DNA of 64,000 nucleotides from Rs1 sp036960485 (GCA_036960485.1 JBALXS010000010.1:1-64000); one strand, 5' to 3'; positions 8,548 through 16,029 are shown, counted from the first letter of the stretch. Program-made: numbers and translations. Notes: generated from the sequence alone by a model not told the origin.

Positions 8548-9231
8548 ATGATTTTCCACAGTTTTTTTGGAAACCCGACATGCACGCTATTATTTGATTA
8601 TGATGGTGTAATTGCAGACTCTATGGAAATAAAAAATTTAGCTTATAAGTATTCTTTATCTAAATTTAATATACCGTCTCAAGTAATTGATAGGGTTCAG
8701 CTGTTGAATGCAGGACTATCCAGATACAAAGTACTAGAGGCAATCTACCATGAGTGGACTGGATTAGTAATACCTTCTGAAACCTTAGAAGAAGTTTCAC
8801 GTTTATTTGATTCTAAAGATAAGGAACTAGAGAAGAATATTACGATTTATGAAGACGCTATTCAATTCATTAAGAAATCGAGTATTTTTTATCAGTTAAT
8901 TCTAATAACAGGCATACGACAAGCAGTTATAGAGAGGTCATTAAAGAACAATGGGCTTATAAATTATTTTGAGGAAATTAAAGGCTCTCCTACAAATAAG
9001 GAAGACCATCTAACTAATTTTATTAATGAACGTAAAATTTACCCTCCTAATTGCTTCTTTTTAGGTGACGGTCTTGTAGACCAAAAAGCTGCTGAAAAAT
9101 GTAACATTAAATTCATTGGAGTTGATAGGGGTAAAGCATCATTCATTGTTAAAAGCTTCACTCACGTAATTCAGTCTTTCTCTGAAATTAAAATTGATCA
9201 ATTTGGAGTAGTCACAAGAAGAGCGGTTTAA
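8548..9231 (+). CDS. HAD superfamily hydrolase (beta-PGM/PGP-like)
   Basis: About 227 residues from ATG 8548 (an in-frame GTG at 8539 is possible; neither has a clear ribosome site). LLFDYDGVIADS at 15-26 is motif I (DxDGV), ILITGI near 117-122 is motif II and FFLGDGLVDQKAAE near 170-183 is motif IV; a helical cap lies between motifs I and II. Substrate unknown, probably a small phosphorylated metabolite. The gene is flanked by direct copies of the ACTTTACAC repeat (8414 and 9264), making an 850-bp unit. Codon use is AT-rich like its neighbours. Confidence 0.85.
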   Translation: MIFHSFFGNPTCTLLFDYDGVIADSMEIKNLAYKYSLSKFNIPSQVIDRVQLLNAGLSRYKVLEAIYHEWTGLVIPSETLEEVSRLFDSKDKELEKNITIYEDAIQFIKKSSIFYQLILITGIRQAVIERSLKNNGLINYFEEIKGSPTNKEDHLTNFINERKIYPPNCFFLGDGLVDQKAAEKCNIKFIGVDRGKASFIVKSFTHVIQSFSEIKIDQFGVVTRRAV

Positions 9232-9263
9232 AAATACTCTTGAGTAATCCACTCCCCCACTAG

Positions 9264-9298
9264 GTACTTTCCACACAATAGTTAAAGTGTGTAAAGTT
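9264..9298. repeat. ACTTTACAC inverted repeat, copy 3
   Basis: TACTTTCCACACAATAG followed by TTAAAGTGTGTAAAGTT, 33 bp after the HAD gene stop; the downstream flank resembles that of copy 2. Confidence 0.7.
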
Positions 9299-9376
9299 TA
9301 GTCAATTTCTTGACTCTGTTATCTGCCCGAAAATTGTTTGAATGATCGGAGATATGTAACGGGGCCCCTGGAATGA

Positions 9377-9440
9377 TATGTCTGCTTTGTGTCAAATACA
9401 CCTTTTTAGTATATGGCTGGAGTCGGCTATAAAAAGTCTG
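9377..9440 (+). repeat. TGTCCGCTTTGTGTCA repeat, copy 8 (two-armed, degenerate right arm)
   Basis: Left arm TGTCTGCTTTGTGTCA (9379-9394); right arm GTCGGCTATAAAAAGTCTGTT to 9442 is recognisable but drifted. Confidence 0.65.
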
Positions 9441-9456
9441 TTGAGGAATTACAGAA

Positions 9457-9726
9457 ATGGTAAGTAAGGATGTGGAAATAAATAAAGTTAAGTTGAGAAT
9501 AAAAAAACTCAAACGACTTAGGTGACCTTGTCCTATCATATTTGGTATTGCCCTTTACGGAATGTTCATTGATAAAACTGATGCTTTGCATCCAGTTTTC
9601 GATCTATTAATAAATGATAAAAGGTTTGCTTATGGATTGCTTTCGGTAGCGTGTGGAGTTGAAGCTACTGTTATAATTAAACTGCTACCTTTAGTTTATA
9701 TACGATCGTGTCTTACTTTTTCGTAA
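9457..9726 (+). pseudogene. Small membrane protein gene with in-frame TGA
   Basis: From ATG 9457 (GAGGAA 8 nt upstream) the reading runs 22 codons, rich in Lys/Arg (KLRIKKLKRLR), meets TGA at 9523-9525, then continues in the same frame for 66 codons with a hydrophobic segment (IIFGIALYGMFI), a charged loop and a second hydrophobic segment (LLSVACGVEATVIIKLLPLVY), ending with TAA at 9724-9726. A basic N-terminus followed by two membrane helices is a coherent small protein, so a single nonsense mutation (perhaps TGG to TGA) is the likeliest explanation; a sequencing error is the alternative. Family unknown. Confidence 0.55.
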
Positions 9727-9795
9727 AGTAAAATGTTATAACTATTTTAGATTCAAACAGTTAGGCAAGTACTTCCTGAGATAGAGGTGAATAGA

Positions 9796-11136
9796 TTGGC
9801 TAAAAAGAGACGTAAGGTAAAATATGAGTCAATAAAAACCCTTAGTTTGACTGTTTTTCCGCCAGACTATGAAGAATTAATTAGAAATTTATATACTAAA
9901 GCATGTCAGGGCTCTTATCATCTTTGGCAAGAAATAAGAAACTCTGATGATTCAATGGAAAATAATGACCTGAGGGAAGAATTTTATAAATCTGCCAATC
10001 AAGGCATGATGTCCGCTCAAGATGATATTGTTTCTATAATAAAAAATGGTGAAAAGCTTGATTACCCAAAAAACCTATTACTTAGGGGTATTGCTGATGC
10101 AATTGCATGGCAACTATTAGGGGGTCAATTAGCTTACGCAAGAAGGTTTTTCAAATTTAATCACCAACCTGATTTATATAATAGTAATTTTGATTCAGTT
10201 GTTTTTGCAGCAAGAGAAACTGTTAATAAAAAAAAGGACTCCGTGTCACTAATCTCAGATCTAACATCATTTATACAAGTCGGAGATCTATTAATATATG
10301 AACCAGAAAAGGGAATTAGAATTGCTGAAGTAAAAGAAGGAGCCATGAATGCCAAAATAATGGATTTCATGAAGCTTGATATGCAATCTAATTGTGATAA
10401 ATCTTTATCCTATTTCGCACAAAAAGAAGGTGATAAAGCGGTAAAACAGCTACAAAGAATGTACAGACAAATAAATAGAATGGCTCACGTGTCAAAGGTT
10501 CTTCAGACTGGTAAAGGTGTGGATCCTGACACTAATTATCAAGTTCACATACCAGAGCCTTATTTCGAAATTGAAAGCTGGGATGGTCGGCTTGTTAAAA
10601 CTTTGGAACATTCAAAAATTAAGGGGTGGGCTCTTGATGTTATTGATAACTGCTTGTTTCTAGGTGTTTATGCTTCGGATAATTTTCGGATGGGTGGGCA
10701 TGTAATATTCAATACTTGGTTTGATGGGATGGGAGGCACACCAGAGTGCCCAAGATCTCGATTAATTGACTGCATGAACAACCCTTTAGCTCTGCCTATA
10801 TTCAGTCGAAACATACCAGATGATGATAAATTTGATGTGTTATTTGGCCGCAAGCAAGTATGTATGGGCATCTGTATTGAATTACTCCTCGCTGAATGTA
10901 TAAAAGTTGGTTTATCAGTACGTTTGGCTACTAATAAAGAGAGAGGGAGATTAGACAAAACAGGAAATAGACCTTATCGCCATAAAGGCAATGCTATTTT
11001 TATCGGTAATGGAGAAACAGAAATGATCTTAATGGATGGCATGTTCTTAAGAGTAATGTTTCACGGGGAAAGTCCAATATCCGTGATTAAAACCATACTT
11101 AATGGTGTTGAGTCAATCCCAAAACCTAAACCGTGA
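9796..11136 (+). CDS. Unknown protein with PD-(D/E)XK-like motif
   Basis: About 446 residues, no family recognised. Residues 163-183 (numbering from GTG 9787) read VGDLLIY...IRIAEVKEG, which is the D-(x)n-ExK signature of the PD-(D/E)XK nuclease fold (Asp 167, Glu 181, Lys 183), and an acidic helix GIADAIAWQ lies upstream as such folds require. The C-terminal 200 residues contain a separate alpha/beta region (WALDVIDNCLFLGVYASD, VCMGICIELLLAE) that I cannot name. Start uncertain: TTG 9796 has AGAGGTGA 4-9 nt upstream; GTG 9787 is also possible. Nuclease activity is inference. It is the last gene inside the 9.7-kb block bounded by direct repeats. Confidence 0.6.
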   Translation: MAKKRRKVKYESIKTLSLTVFPPDYEELIRNLYTKACQGSYHLWQEIRNSDDSMENNDLREEFYKSANQGMMSAQDDIVSIIKNGEKLDYPKNLLLRGIADAIAWQLLGGQLAYARRFFKFNHQPDLYNSNFDSVVFAARETVNKKKDSVSLISDLTSFIQVGDLLIYEPEKGIRIAEVKEGAMNAKIMDFMKLDMQSNCDKSLSYFAQKEGDKAVKQLQRMYRQINRMAHVSKVLQTGKGVDPDTNYQVHIPEPYFEIESWDGRLVKTLEHSKIKGWALDVIDNCLFLGVYASDNFRMGGHVIFNTWFDGMGGTPECPRSRLIDCMNNPLALPIFSRNIPDDDKFDVLFGRKQVCMGICIELLLAECIKVGLSVRLATNKERGRLDKTGNRPYRHKGNAIFIGNGETEMILMDGMFLRVMFHGESPISVIKTILNGVESIPKPKP

Positions 11137-11232
11137 TTATGGTACTAAGCTATAGTCAATCAGCCAGCTAGAGCTTGTAAATTTTTATATTAAACTATGC
11201 CAATACAGCGTAGTTTATTTGGACTTTAAGAA

Positions 11233-11310
11233 AATCCGCTTTGTCTCAAGTTTTGACGGTTTGGCATCGTCAAAAGACAAGGCTGCTGTCAGCCAAAAGC
11301 AGTCATTTTT
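11233..11310 (+). repeat. TGTCCGCTTTGTGTCA repeat, copy 9 (two-armed)
   Basis: Left arm AATCCGCTTTGTCTCA (11233-11248), inner stem TTTTGACG/CGTCAAAA, right arm AGCCAAAAGCAGTCATTTTT to 11311. The inner stem sequence is unrelated to that of copy 4 while the arms are conserved. Confidence 0.8.
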
Positions 11311-11518
11311 AGCCTAAACCTCTCCGCTCCCAATTATTGATTATAAAAACAGTCAAATTTACAATTTATTCATTATGCCTGCGCGTTTACATATTTAATT
11401 TTGATTCCTGTGCGCGTTTGTGCTGGTAAGGAAGCATAAACTGCCGCATTATCAATTAATTAAAAATTAACAACAATAAATAACAGGCGCCTATTGTTTT
11501 TATAAACACGCATGCGCG
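11291..11518 (+). repeat. Long direct repeat, copy B (partner at 1556-1784)
   Basis: Second copy of the 230-bp repeat, including ATTAACAACAATAAATAACA and GGCGCCTATTGTTTTTATAAAC. Here it continues into a full GCGCATGCGC hairpin: CACGCATGCGCGTTT at 11508-11522 and GTAAACGCGCATGCGCAC at 11600-11618, with a small GCTTTTTAGAAAAAGC hairpin and a TATAAT at about 11570 between them. Confidence 0.85.
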
Positions 11519-11662
11519 TTTCCCCAGATTTTTTTTGAAAAGTATGTTTTTAATCATAAAATCATGTAGATATAATGCTTTTTAGAAAAAGCATCTTTGT
11601 GTAAACGCGCATGCGCACGATTATAATGTTATGTGCATTTCAGCTTCGGAGAAAACGGTAGA

Positions 11663-12013
11663 ATGAGGCAGTCTTTTTTTAAGAATATTCACGATAGTAA
11701 GCTTGTGGATATTTGGTTTCAATCTGTAAGAAATAGCTTATGGACTAGCGCAGGTATGGTTGTAGCAGTTCAGACTGGAAATATAATAGCTTGGGGTTTT
11801 ACAATAATTAGCTATCTGTTTTTGGCAACTCAGGTAACTCATGGTACTAGAGAGCCTTATGAATACTTAAAAGAGATATATGTGTATTCAAATTCGAGTA
11901 AATTTTTAGCTGTTATTTTTGATTTTGTATTGTTTTGGCTGAGGATGTCTCTTATGGTAATTCCCATTTTAATCGTTTGGTGGGCAATAGCTGAGGGTAA
12001 AGTACCCTTTTAA
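11663..12013 (+). CDS. Small integral membrane protein of unknown function
   Basis: 116 residues with three hydrophobic stretches (about 27-55 in two parts, and 87-108) and a short charged loop between them. No family recognised. ATG 11663 is preferred to GTG 11633 since GGAGA lies about 9 nt upstream and the longer form starts at the repeat junction. It is followed within a few bases by an attC-like site, so it is the first gene of the canonical cassette array to the right. A toxin, immunity or transport role cannot be chosen from sequence. Confidence 0.65.
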   Translation: MRQSFFKNIHDSKLVDIWFQSVRNSLWTSAGMVVAVQTGNIIAWGFTIISYLFLATQVTHGTREPYEYLKEIYVYSNSSKFLAVIFDFVLFWLRMSLMVIPILIVWWAIAEGKVPF

Positions 12014-12017
12014 TACA

Positions 12018-12129
12018 TGCACATAACAAAAACCGCAATCGGACGGGCTTTACTGTCACACTTTTTGCAAAGTGCCGCAAAAAAACGCCAGCAAGCCGCC
12101 GCTTAGGTTGGTGTTAAAGGCGTTAGATA
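12018..12129 (+). other. attC-like recombination site 1
   Basis: ATAACAAAAACCGC just after the stop codon and GGCGTTAGAT at the other end form complementary outer boxes (R''/R'); inner arms AACCGCAATCGGACGGG and GCCGCCGCTTAGG pair imperfectly around a TTTTTGCAAAG spacer. Length about 110 bp, as in larger attC sites. Confidence 0.75.
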
Positions 12130-12153
12130 ATCCAAAAAAGCTGAGTACAATTT

Positions 12154-12813
12154 TTGATTAAATATTTGTATGGAAAATCCTGCTATTTAGATGCATTTTC
12201 GAAAACAGGTAAAAGTCTATGGTTTCGGGATCTATATACAATGGACAAACTGAGTAACGAGGGAATAACTGATAATGAAGAGCACAAGTCAATAAAAGTT
12301 ACTTCGGAAGAAATATCATCTATATCTATCGCTGGCAGGGATTTTAGAATAGCTGAGAATACTGATTTAGATGTTTCGATAAAACCTAGAAGGTGCCATG
12401 TGCTCTGTTTGAGTAACAAAGGGAATTCCTCAGAATTATTTGAATTATTTGAGGCCGACATTTGTATAGCAATAAATGTAGTTGAAATGGTTGCAATGAT
12501 AAAGAGTGCTAATGATCATTTAGGCTTTGAAATTATATCGGGTGACATTACATATTATAGAAGTTCTATTGAGTTACTTGCTTGTAAATCTGTTGAGGAA
12601 GGAGCGTTCCTTAAGCCAGTTGAGCCGTATCAAAAAGAATCTGAGTATCGTATTGCTGTATTTTGGCCAAAGGATGAAAGCTCTGAAATATATACGAGAG
12701 AAGTTGGTTATAAAAGCGTATTTGATCATAGTGCGACAAAAGATGACCATATTACATTTAATTTTCAGTGTCCTGAATTTAATCAAATAGTCGTGGGCGT
12801 GCAGCGCATCTAA
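12154..12813 (+). CDS. Cassette-encoded protein of unknown function
   Basis: About 219 residues reading from TTG 12154, which has no Shine-Dalgarno; ATG 12241 would give 190 residues. The composition is soluble and acidic. The patterns RCHVLCLSNKGNSSELFELF (about 79-98) and YQKESEYRIAVFWP (about 160-173) faintly recall DUF2971-type proteins (short-ORF cassettes with ..E.EyRi..), but the resemblance is too weak to name a family. It is enclosed by attC-like sites at 12018 and 12808 and is therefore a normal single-gene cassette. Confidence 0.6.
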   Translation: MIKYLYGKSCYLDAFSKTGKSLWFRDLYTMDKLSNEGITDNEEHKSIKVTSEEISSISIAGRDFRIAENTDLDVSIKPRRCHVLCLSNKGNSSELFELFEADICIAINVVEMVAMIKSANDHLGFEIISGDITYYRSSIELLACKSVEEGAFLKPVEPYQKESEYRIAVFWPKDESSEIYTREVGYKSVFDHSATKDDHITFNFQCPEFNQIVVGVQRI

Positions 12814-12878
12814 CAAGTTGCTGCACTCGTAACAATTACTCGCTGCGCTCCTGATTTTCCGTTGAGCAAGGCGTTATA
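12808..12878 (+). other. attC-like recombination site 2
   Basis: CTAACAAGTTGCTGCACTCG at the stop codon and GTTGAGCAAGGCGTTATAG at the other end; the boxes TAACAAG/GCGTTAT and the inner arms GCTGCAC/GCTGCGC give the usual imperfect palindrome of about 70 bp. Confidence 0.88.
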
Positions 12879-12891
12879 GCGAAGGGGTTCT

Positions 12892-13770
12892 ATGAAGTAC
12901 AGTGCATTTCAAGAAGTTAATTATCAGACTGCAGATGAGTTATGGGAAGCCCTTAGCCCAACTAAAGAGTTAGTAAAACCTCCTTGTAGATTATTATATC
13001 GAGGTCAAGCCAATGCTGAATGGGGCTTAATACCATCTGTTTTACGTAAATCCTCAAACGATCCCGCAACTGCAATCTGGGGTGAAGGAGTTAATGCTGA
13101 TGATCAAGTGTTTACCGAGGTGCGGTTACTCGAAGTTTTTGCAGAGTTTTGTGATCAGGTCGGGATTCAACTACCTAATGACTCTATGGTGTTTCGAGAA
13201 AAGACCCTGACTACTCAGAAGCAAGACAAGTATTATATCAAACCTGAAGAATGGCCTAATATAGATCTAATTGAAGTTATGGCTCTAGCTCAACATCATG
13301 GAGTACCAACTAGATTATTAGACTGGACTAAACAACCTTATGTAGCAGCATACTTTGCGGCCAGTAGTGCGCTTTCAAACTCACTAAGCTGGAGTGAAGG
13401 TGAAAAACTGGGATTATGGGTGTTAAACACAGAGTTAATTGCTTTATATCCAAGAGTAAAAGTAATCAGAATTCCTGGTTCTGTCACTCCTCATCTTTCT
13501 GCTCAGTCTGGATTATTTACAGTTCATCCACACAATGGAAACAGAGGGCAAAAATTCGATATTGTTGGCCTTGAACAGGAATTTTCAATTTTACCTAATA
13601 CTCCATTAATGAAGATTTCAATTCCTATTAAAGAAAGTATTAGGTTATATGAACTATGTGTGAAAGCTGGCTTTACTGGTGCGACTATTTACCCCAGTGC
13701 AGATGGAGCAGGGAAAGCTGTTATGGATAGTATTAACTCATGGGCGGCGAAAAATCGCTATAACAAGTAG
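12892..13770 (+). CDS. FRG domain protein
   Basis: 292 residues. LLYRGQANAEWGLIPSVLRK at 32-51 and ALAQHHGVPTRLLDWTKQPYVAAYFA at about 130-155 are the two hallmark blocks of the FRG domain, a cytoplasmic domain of unknown biochemistry found often in phage-defence loci and mobile DNA. The remaining residues belong to the same domain; no extra effector domain is visible. ATG 12892 has GAAGGGG 5 nt upstream. It lies between attC-like sites 2 and 3. Confidence 0.9.
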   Translation: MKYSAFQEVNYQTADELWEALSPTKELVKPPCRLLYRGQANAEWGLIPSVLRKSSNDPATAIWGEGVNADDQVFTEVRLLEVFAEFCDQVGIQLPNDSMVFREKTLTTQKQDKYYIKPEEWPNIDLIEVMALAQHHGVPTRLLDWTKQPYVAAYFAASSALSNSLSWSEGEKLGLWVLNTELIALYPRVKVIRIPGSVTPHLSAQSGLFTVHPHNGNRGQKFDIVGLEQEFSILPNTPLMKISIPIKESIRLYELCVKAGFTGATIYPSADGAGKAVMDSINSWAAKNRYNK

Positions 13771-13828
13771 CTGCACAGGAAAAATCACACGCTGCGCTCG
13801 TATTTCTCTGTGAGCTAAGCGTTAGTTG
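13758..13828 (+). other. attC-like recombination site 3
   Basis: CTATAACAAGTAGCTGCAC overlapping the FRG stop region, and GTGAGCTAAGCGTTAGTT; central arms AGGAAAAATCACACGC and GCTCGTATTTCTCT. The site overlaps the last codons of the FRG gene, as is usual for compact cassettes. Confidence 0.88.
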
Positions 13829-13843
13829 CTTACAAGGAATCAA

Positions 13844-14317
13844 GTGAATCTCAATAATTTAGAAGTAAAAGAACTCTTGCAACTTCAGGGAAAGATCACG
13901 AATGAGCTGATCGAGCGTGGCATTGCAAGAACCCAGAATAATCCCCTTGGAGATTACACTGAATGGCTTGTCTCTCAGTCTCTTAACCTAGAGTTAGAGG
14001 CAAACTCTAAAGCAGGCTATGACGCCTTGGATTTTGGAGGTACAAGGATACAAATTAAAGGGCGTCGCCTTACTTCAAAGAATGCTTCTCGGCAATTGAG
14101 TGCAATTAGAAACTATGAGGAGAAGGACTTTGATATACTTGTGGCCATATTTTTCAATGAGCAATTTGACGTCTCTGAGGCATATGAAGTACCTCATGAA
14201 GTCATCGGTGATTATGCTCGTTATGCATCCCATGCGAATTCACACACATTAATTATGGGCGGCTCAATTCTTGCTGACCCAAGAGTAAAGTGTATTAAAC
14301 ATGCAATCTGCAACTAA
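13844..14317 (+). CDS. PD-(D/E)XK nuclease-like protein (DUF6998-type)
   Basis: 157 residues from GTG 13844, which has AAGGAA 6 nt upstream. The block GDYTEWLVSQSL (Glu 40), GYDALDF (Asp 60) and TRIQIKGRRLTSKNASRQLS (Gln 70, Lys 72) matches the arrangement E-(x)n-D-(x)n-QxK of small restriction-endonuclease-fold proteins that I know as DUF6998. Such proteins appear as cassette and restriction-associated genes; DNA cleavage by this one is inferred. The protein ends inside attC-like site 4. Confidence 0.75.
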   Translation: MNLNNLEVKELLQLQGKITNELIERGIARTQNNPLGDYTEWLVSQSLNLELEANSKAGYDALDFGGTRIQIKGRRLTSKNASRQLSAIRNYEEKDFDILVAIFFNEQFDVSEAYEVPHEVIGDYARYASHANSHTLIMGGSILADPRVKCIKHAICN

Positions 14318-14390
14318 CAAGGCCAGCCAGTGGGACCAAAAAACCGCCGCTTCGCTCTGGTTTTTCGATCTCTGTTGGCGGCGTTATATA
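14312..14390 (+). other. attC-like recombination site 4
   Basis: CAACTAACAAGGCCAGCC at the stop of the preceding gene and TGTTGGCGGCGTTATATAC; the central AAAAAACCGCCGC and GCTCTGGTTTTT arms pair. About 75 bp. Confidence 0.85.
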
Positions 14391-14452
14391 CTTTGAGGAG
14401 TATCGCTATCCATACTGGAAATAAACATATTAAGCAGCTATTGTCTTTAGTT

Positions 14453-15118
14453 ATGAAATCTCTTTTGGCTAGTCTTACTGCTTGTCAAAATGGTGAGAAT
14501 ACTTATAAAGTTTCAGAAATCGAGCTGTATGCGCAAAATATTTTCTCAAGAGCGTCTGAGATAGACAATGTATTTAAAAACATGACAATCGCACTCGAAT
14601 ATTTATATGAGAAAGGCTATAACGAGTCAAAGTATGATTTTTCAGAGCATCATGCTTTTCATGTCGAGAATTTTTTACTCCGCTTAACCAGCTTAGTTGA
14701 TCGTTGTTACTTGCTTGCAGGCACAACAATGTTAATGGAAAACCATAAGATAGAATGTTTAGGCGGAAACAAAAAAATCTATAAACAATTGGCGGAATTT
14801 TCACCGCCGTCGGCTAGTCTTTTAAAAGATATGGAAGGTACAATTGAAAATCTAAGAGAGACTAGAAATAAAGTCGCACACCAATCGGGTTTTTCTAGTA
14901 AGAATTTAGGTGTGCTGAGAGCAATAGAAAATGCAAACAAAGAGTCTGTATCTGTAAAGCACATCACTGATCTTTTATCGCATGAGGAAATTAAAGATAT
15001 TGTGATAGAAGATGCATTTGAACCATTTAATGAAGTCTTAACTAAAATGAACGAGTTAGTTGAACAGTTAATTGATAGTTTGTCATTTGTTTATACGGGC
15101 CTCCTTGAGCGCATATAG
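14453..15118 (+). CDS. HEPN-like helical protein
   Basis: 221 residues from ATG 14453. ENLRETRNKVAHQSG near the middle carries RNxxxH (Arg 138 to His 143), the catalytic signature of HEPN ribonucleases, inside an all-helical sequence; the arrangement recalls Cthe_2314-like HEPN proteins. No nucleotidyltransferase partner is adjacent. The frame is open from 14330, but those codons are the attC right arm. A strong GAGGAG (14395-14400) has no ATG/GTG/TTG at normal distance, only ATC at 14408, so the start is unsettled between a non-standard ATC and ATG 14453, which lacks a ribosome site. Confidence 0.65.
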   Translation: MKSLLASLTACQNGENTYKVSEIELYAQNIFSRASEIDNVFKNMTIALEYLYEKGYNESKYDFSEHHAFHVENFLLRLTSLVDRCYLLAGTTMLMENHKIECLGGNKKIYKQLAEFSPPSASLLKDMEGTIENLRETRNKVAHQSGFSSKNLGVLRAIENANKESVSVKHITDLLSHEEIKDIVIEDAFEPFNEVLTKMNELVEQLIDSLSFVYTGLLERI

Positions 15119-15190
15119 CAAGATTGTGATGTTCGCAACCTGCGGTTGCTGGGACGGCTTACACGTCATAGGAGAGTTCGTTGCTAGTTA
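15112..15190 (+). other. Degenerate attC-like site 5, right end of array
   Basis: ATATAGCAAGATTGTGATG at the stop codon and AGAGTTCGTTGCTAGTT at the other end look like an attC whose boxes have mutated in parallel (TAACAAG to TAGCAAG; TTGCTA opposite), around TTCGCAACCTGCGGTTGC. No further cassette follows, so this is probably the distal end of the array. Confidence 0.45.
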
Positions 15191-15417
15191 AATATTATGG
15201 ATTGATACCTGATCTGAATGGAAGCTCATCTTTAGCTGGTATGTGTAAATGTATTTAGGTGGATAAATAGCTCATTAAAGATCTTCAAATTATTGAAGCA
15301 GAAGTTTTTACATGCTTATCTGTAAGCTGTTTAAAAAAAGTAATATAAGATGGTTAGAATTAATAAGCTTAGAAAAACCAAGAAGCTAACCTGACCGCTA
15401 CTCTTTAATGCAATAAT
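15191..15417. other. Spacer at array end, no feature
   Basis: AT-rich. A phrase AGAAGCTAACCTGACCGC near 15380 recurs loosely as AGAAGCTAAACTGATCGC near 16391, possibly the remains of a repeat around the small phosphatase and channel fragment. Confidence 0.4.
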
Positions 15418-15843
15418 TCATGATAAGGGTATTACTTTCGCAGGTATGGAAGAGCTTTCAGGAAGACATAGATAAAATTTCTTCTTAAGCTCTTCTACTA
15501 GCTCTGGCTGCATATACTGATAATTGTCATCAATTTCTAGATTACTAATTTTCGATAAAAACTGTTCACCAGTATGTTGAATTATTCTGTCAAGATGCTT
15601 TTGTTCAAACACAAATACCTGATCCGCCCAGTCAAGTAACTCTATAGTGCATAGTTGACTATTGTTACGCGCGCACTCACGGCGACTGACACCTGCCGAT
15701 TTGAATATGACATTGGAAAACAAAGATCTAAAAAGATGCTCTGCGGTTAAAGAACGTTGAATGTTAGCTGTGCAAACAAACAATACTTTCGCTGGTGTAG
15801 CTTCTTGTCTCGGTTTCTCAAGCAACTGAATTTCTCCGTTCAT
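15418..15843 (-). CDS. Low-molecular-weight tyrosine-phosphatase-like protein
   Basis: 141 residues. VLFVCTANIQRSLTAEHLF (20-38) contains the CX5R loop (Cys 24, Arg 30) after a hydrophobic strand, and SAGVSRRE follows, as in small predicted tyrosine phosphatases (COG4551 type). The usual CxGNxCRSP is altered to CTANIQRSL, closer to the short COG4551 form. An aspartate general acid is not obvious; WADQVFVFEQKHL (about 73-85) aligns with the family's ADLI..M segment. It is the only minus-strand gene of the first 17 kb and lies outside the cassette array. Confidence 0.7.
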   Translation of the reverse strand: MNGEIQLLEKPRQEATPAKVLFVCTANIQRSLTAEHLFRSLFSNVIFKSAGVSRRECARNNSQLCTIELLDWADQVFVFEQKHLDRIIQHTGEQFLSKISNLEIDDNYQYMQPELVEELKKKFYLCLPESSSIPAKVIPLS

Positions 15844-16029
15844 CTACAGCAGCTGTCTATAGCAAAGCGCTTATCCATTTTACTAGGAAAAGAAGCTCAC
15901 TTTTTTCTATTTTACGCTGTGATCTCACAGCGAATCTCGTTTGTGTAACAAAATCGTTCTAAGTCAACTGGGTACACTCCTTGATTATCTAACTTGGCTA
16001 TATCAATATTATCATCATAACTTATTATA

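Noticed and set aside
1..15190. Integron integrase or insertion-sequence transposase
   Set aside because: No frame with tyrosine-recombinase or transposase motifs found; intI, if present, is outside the window.
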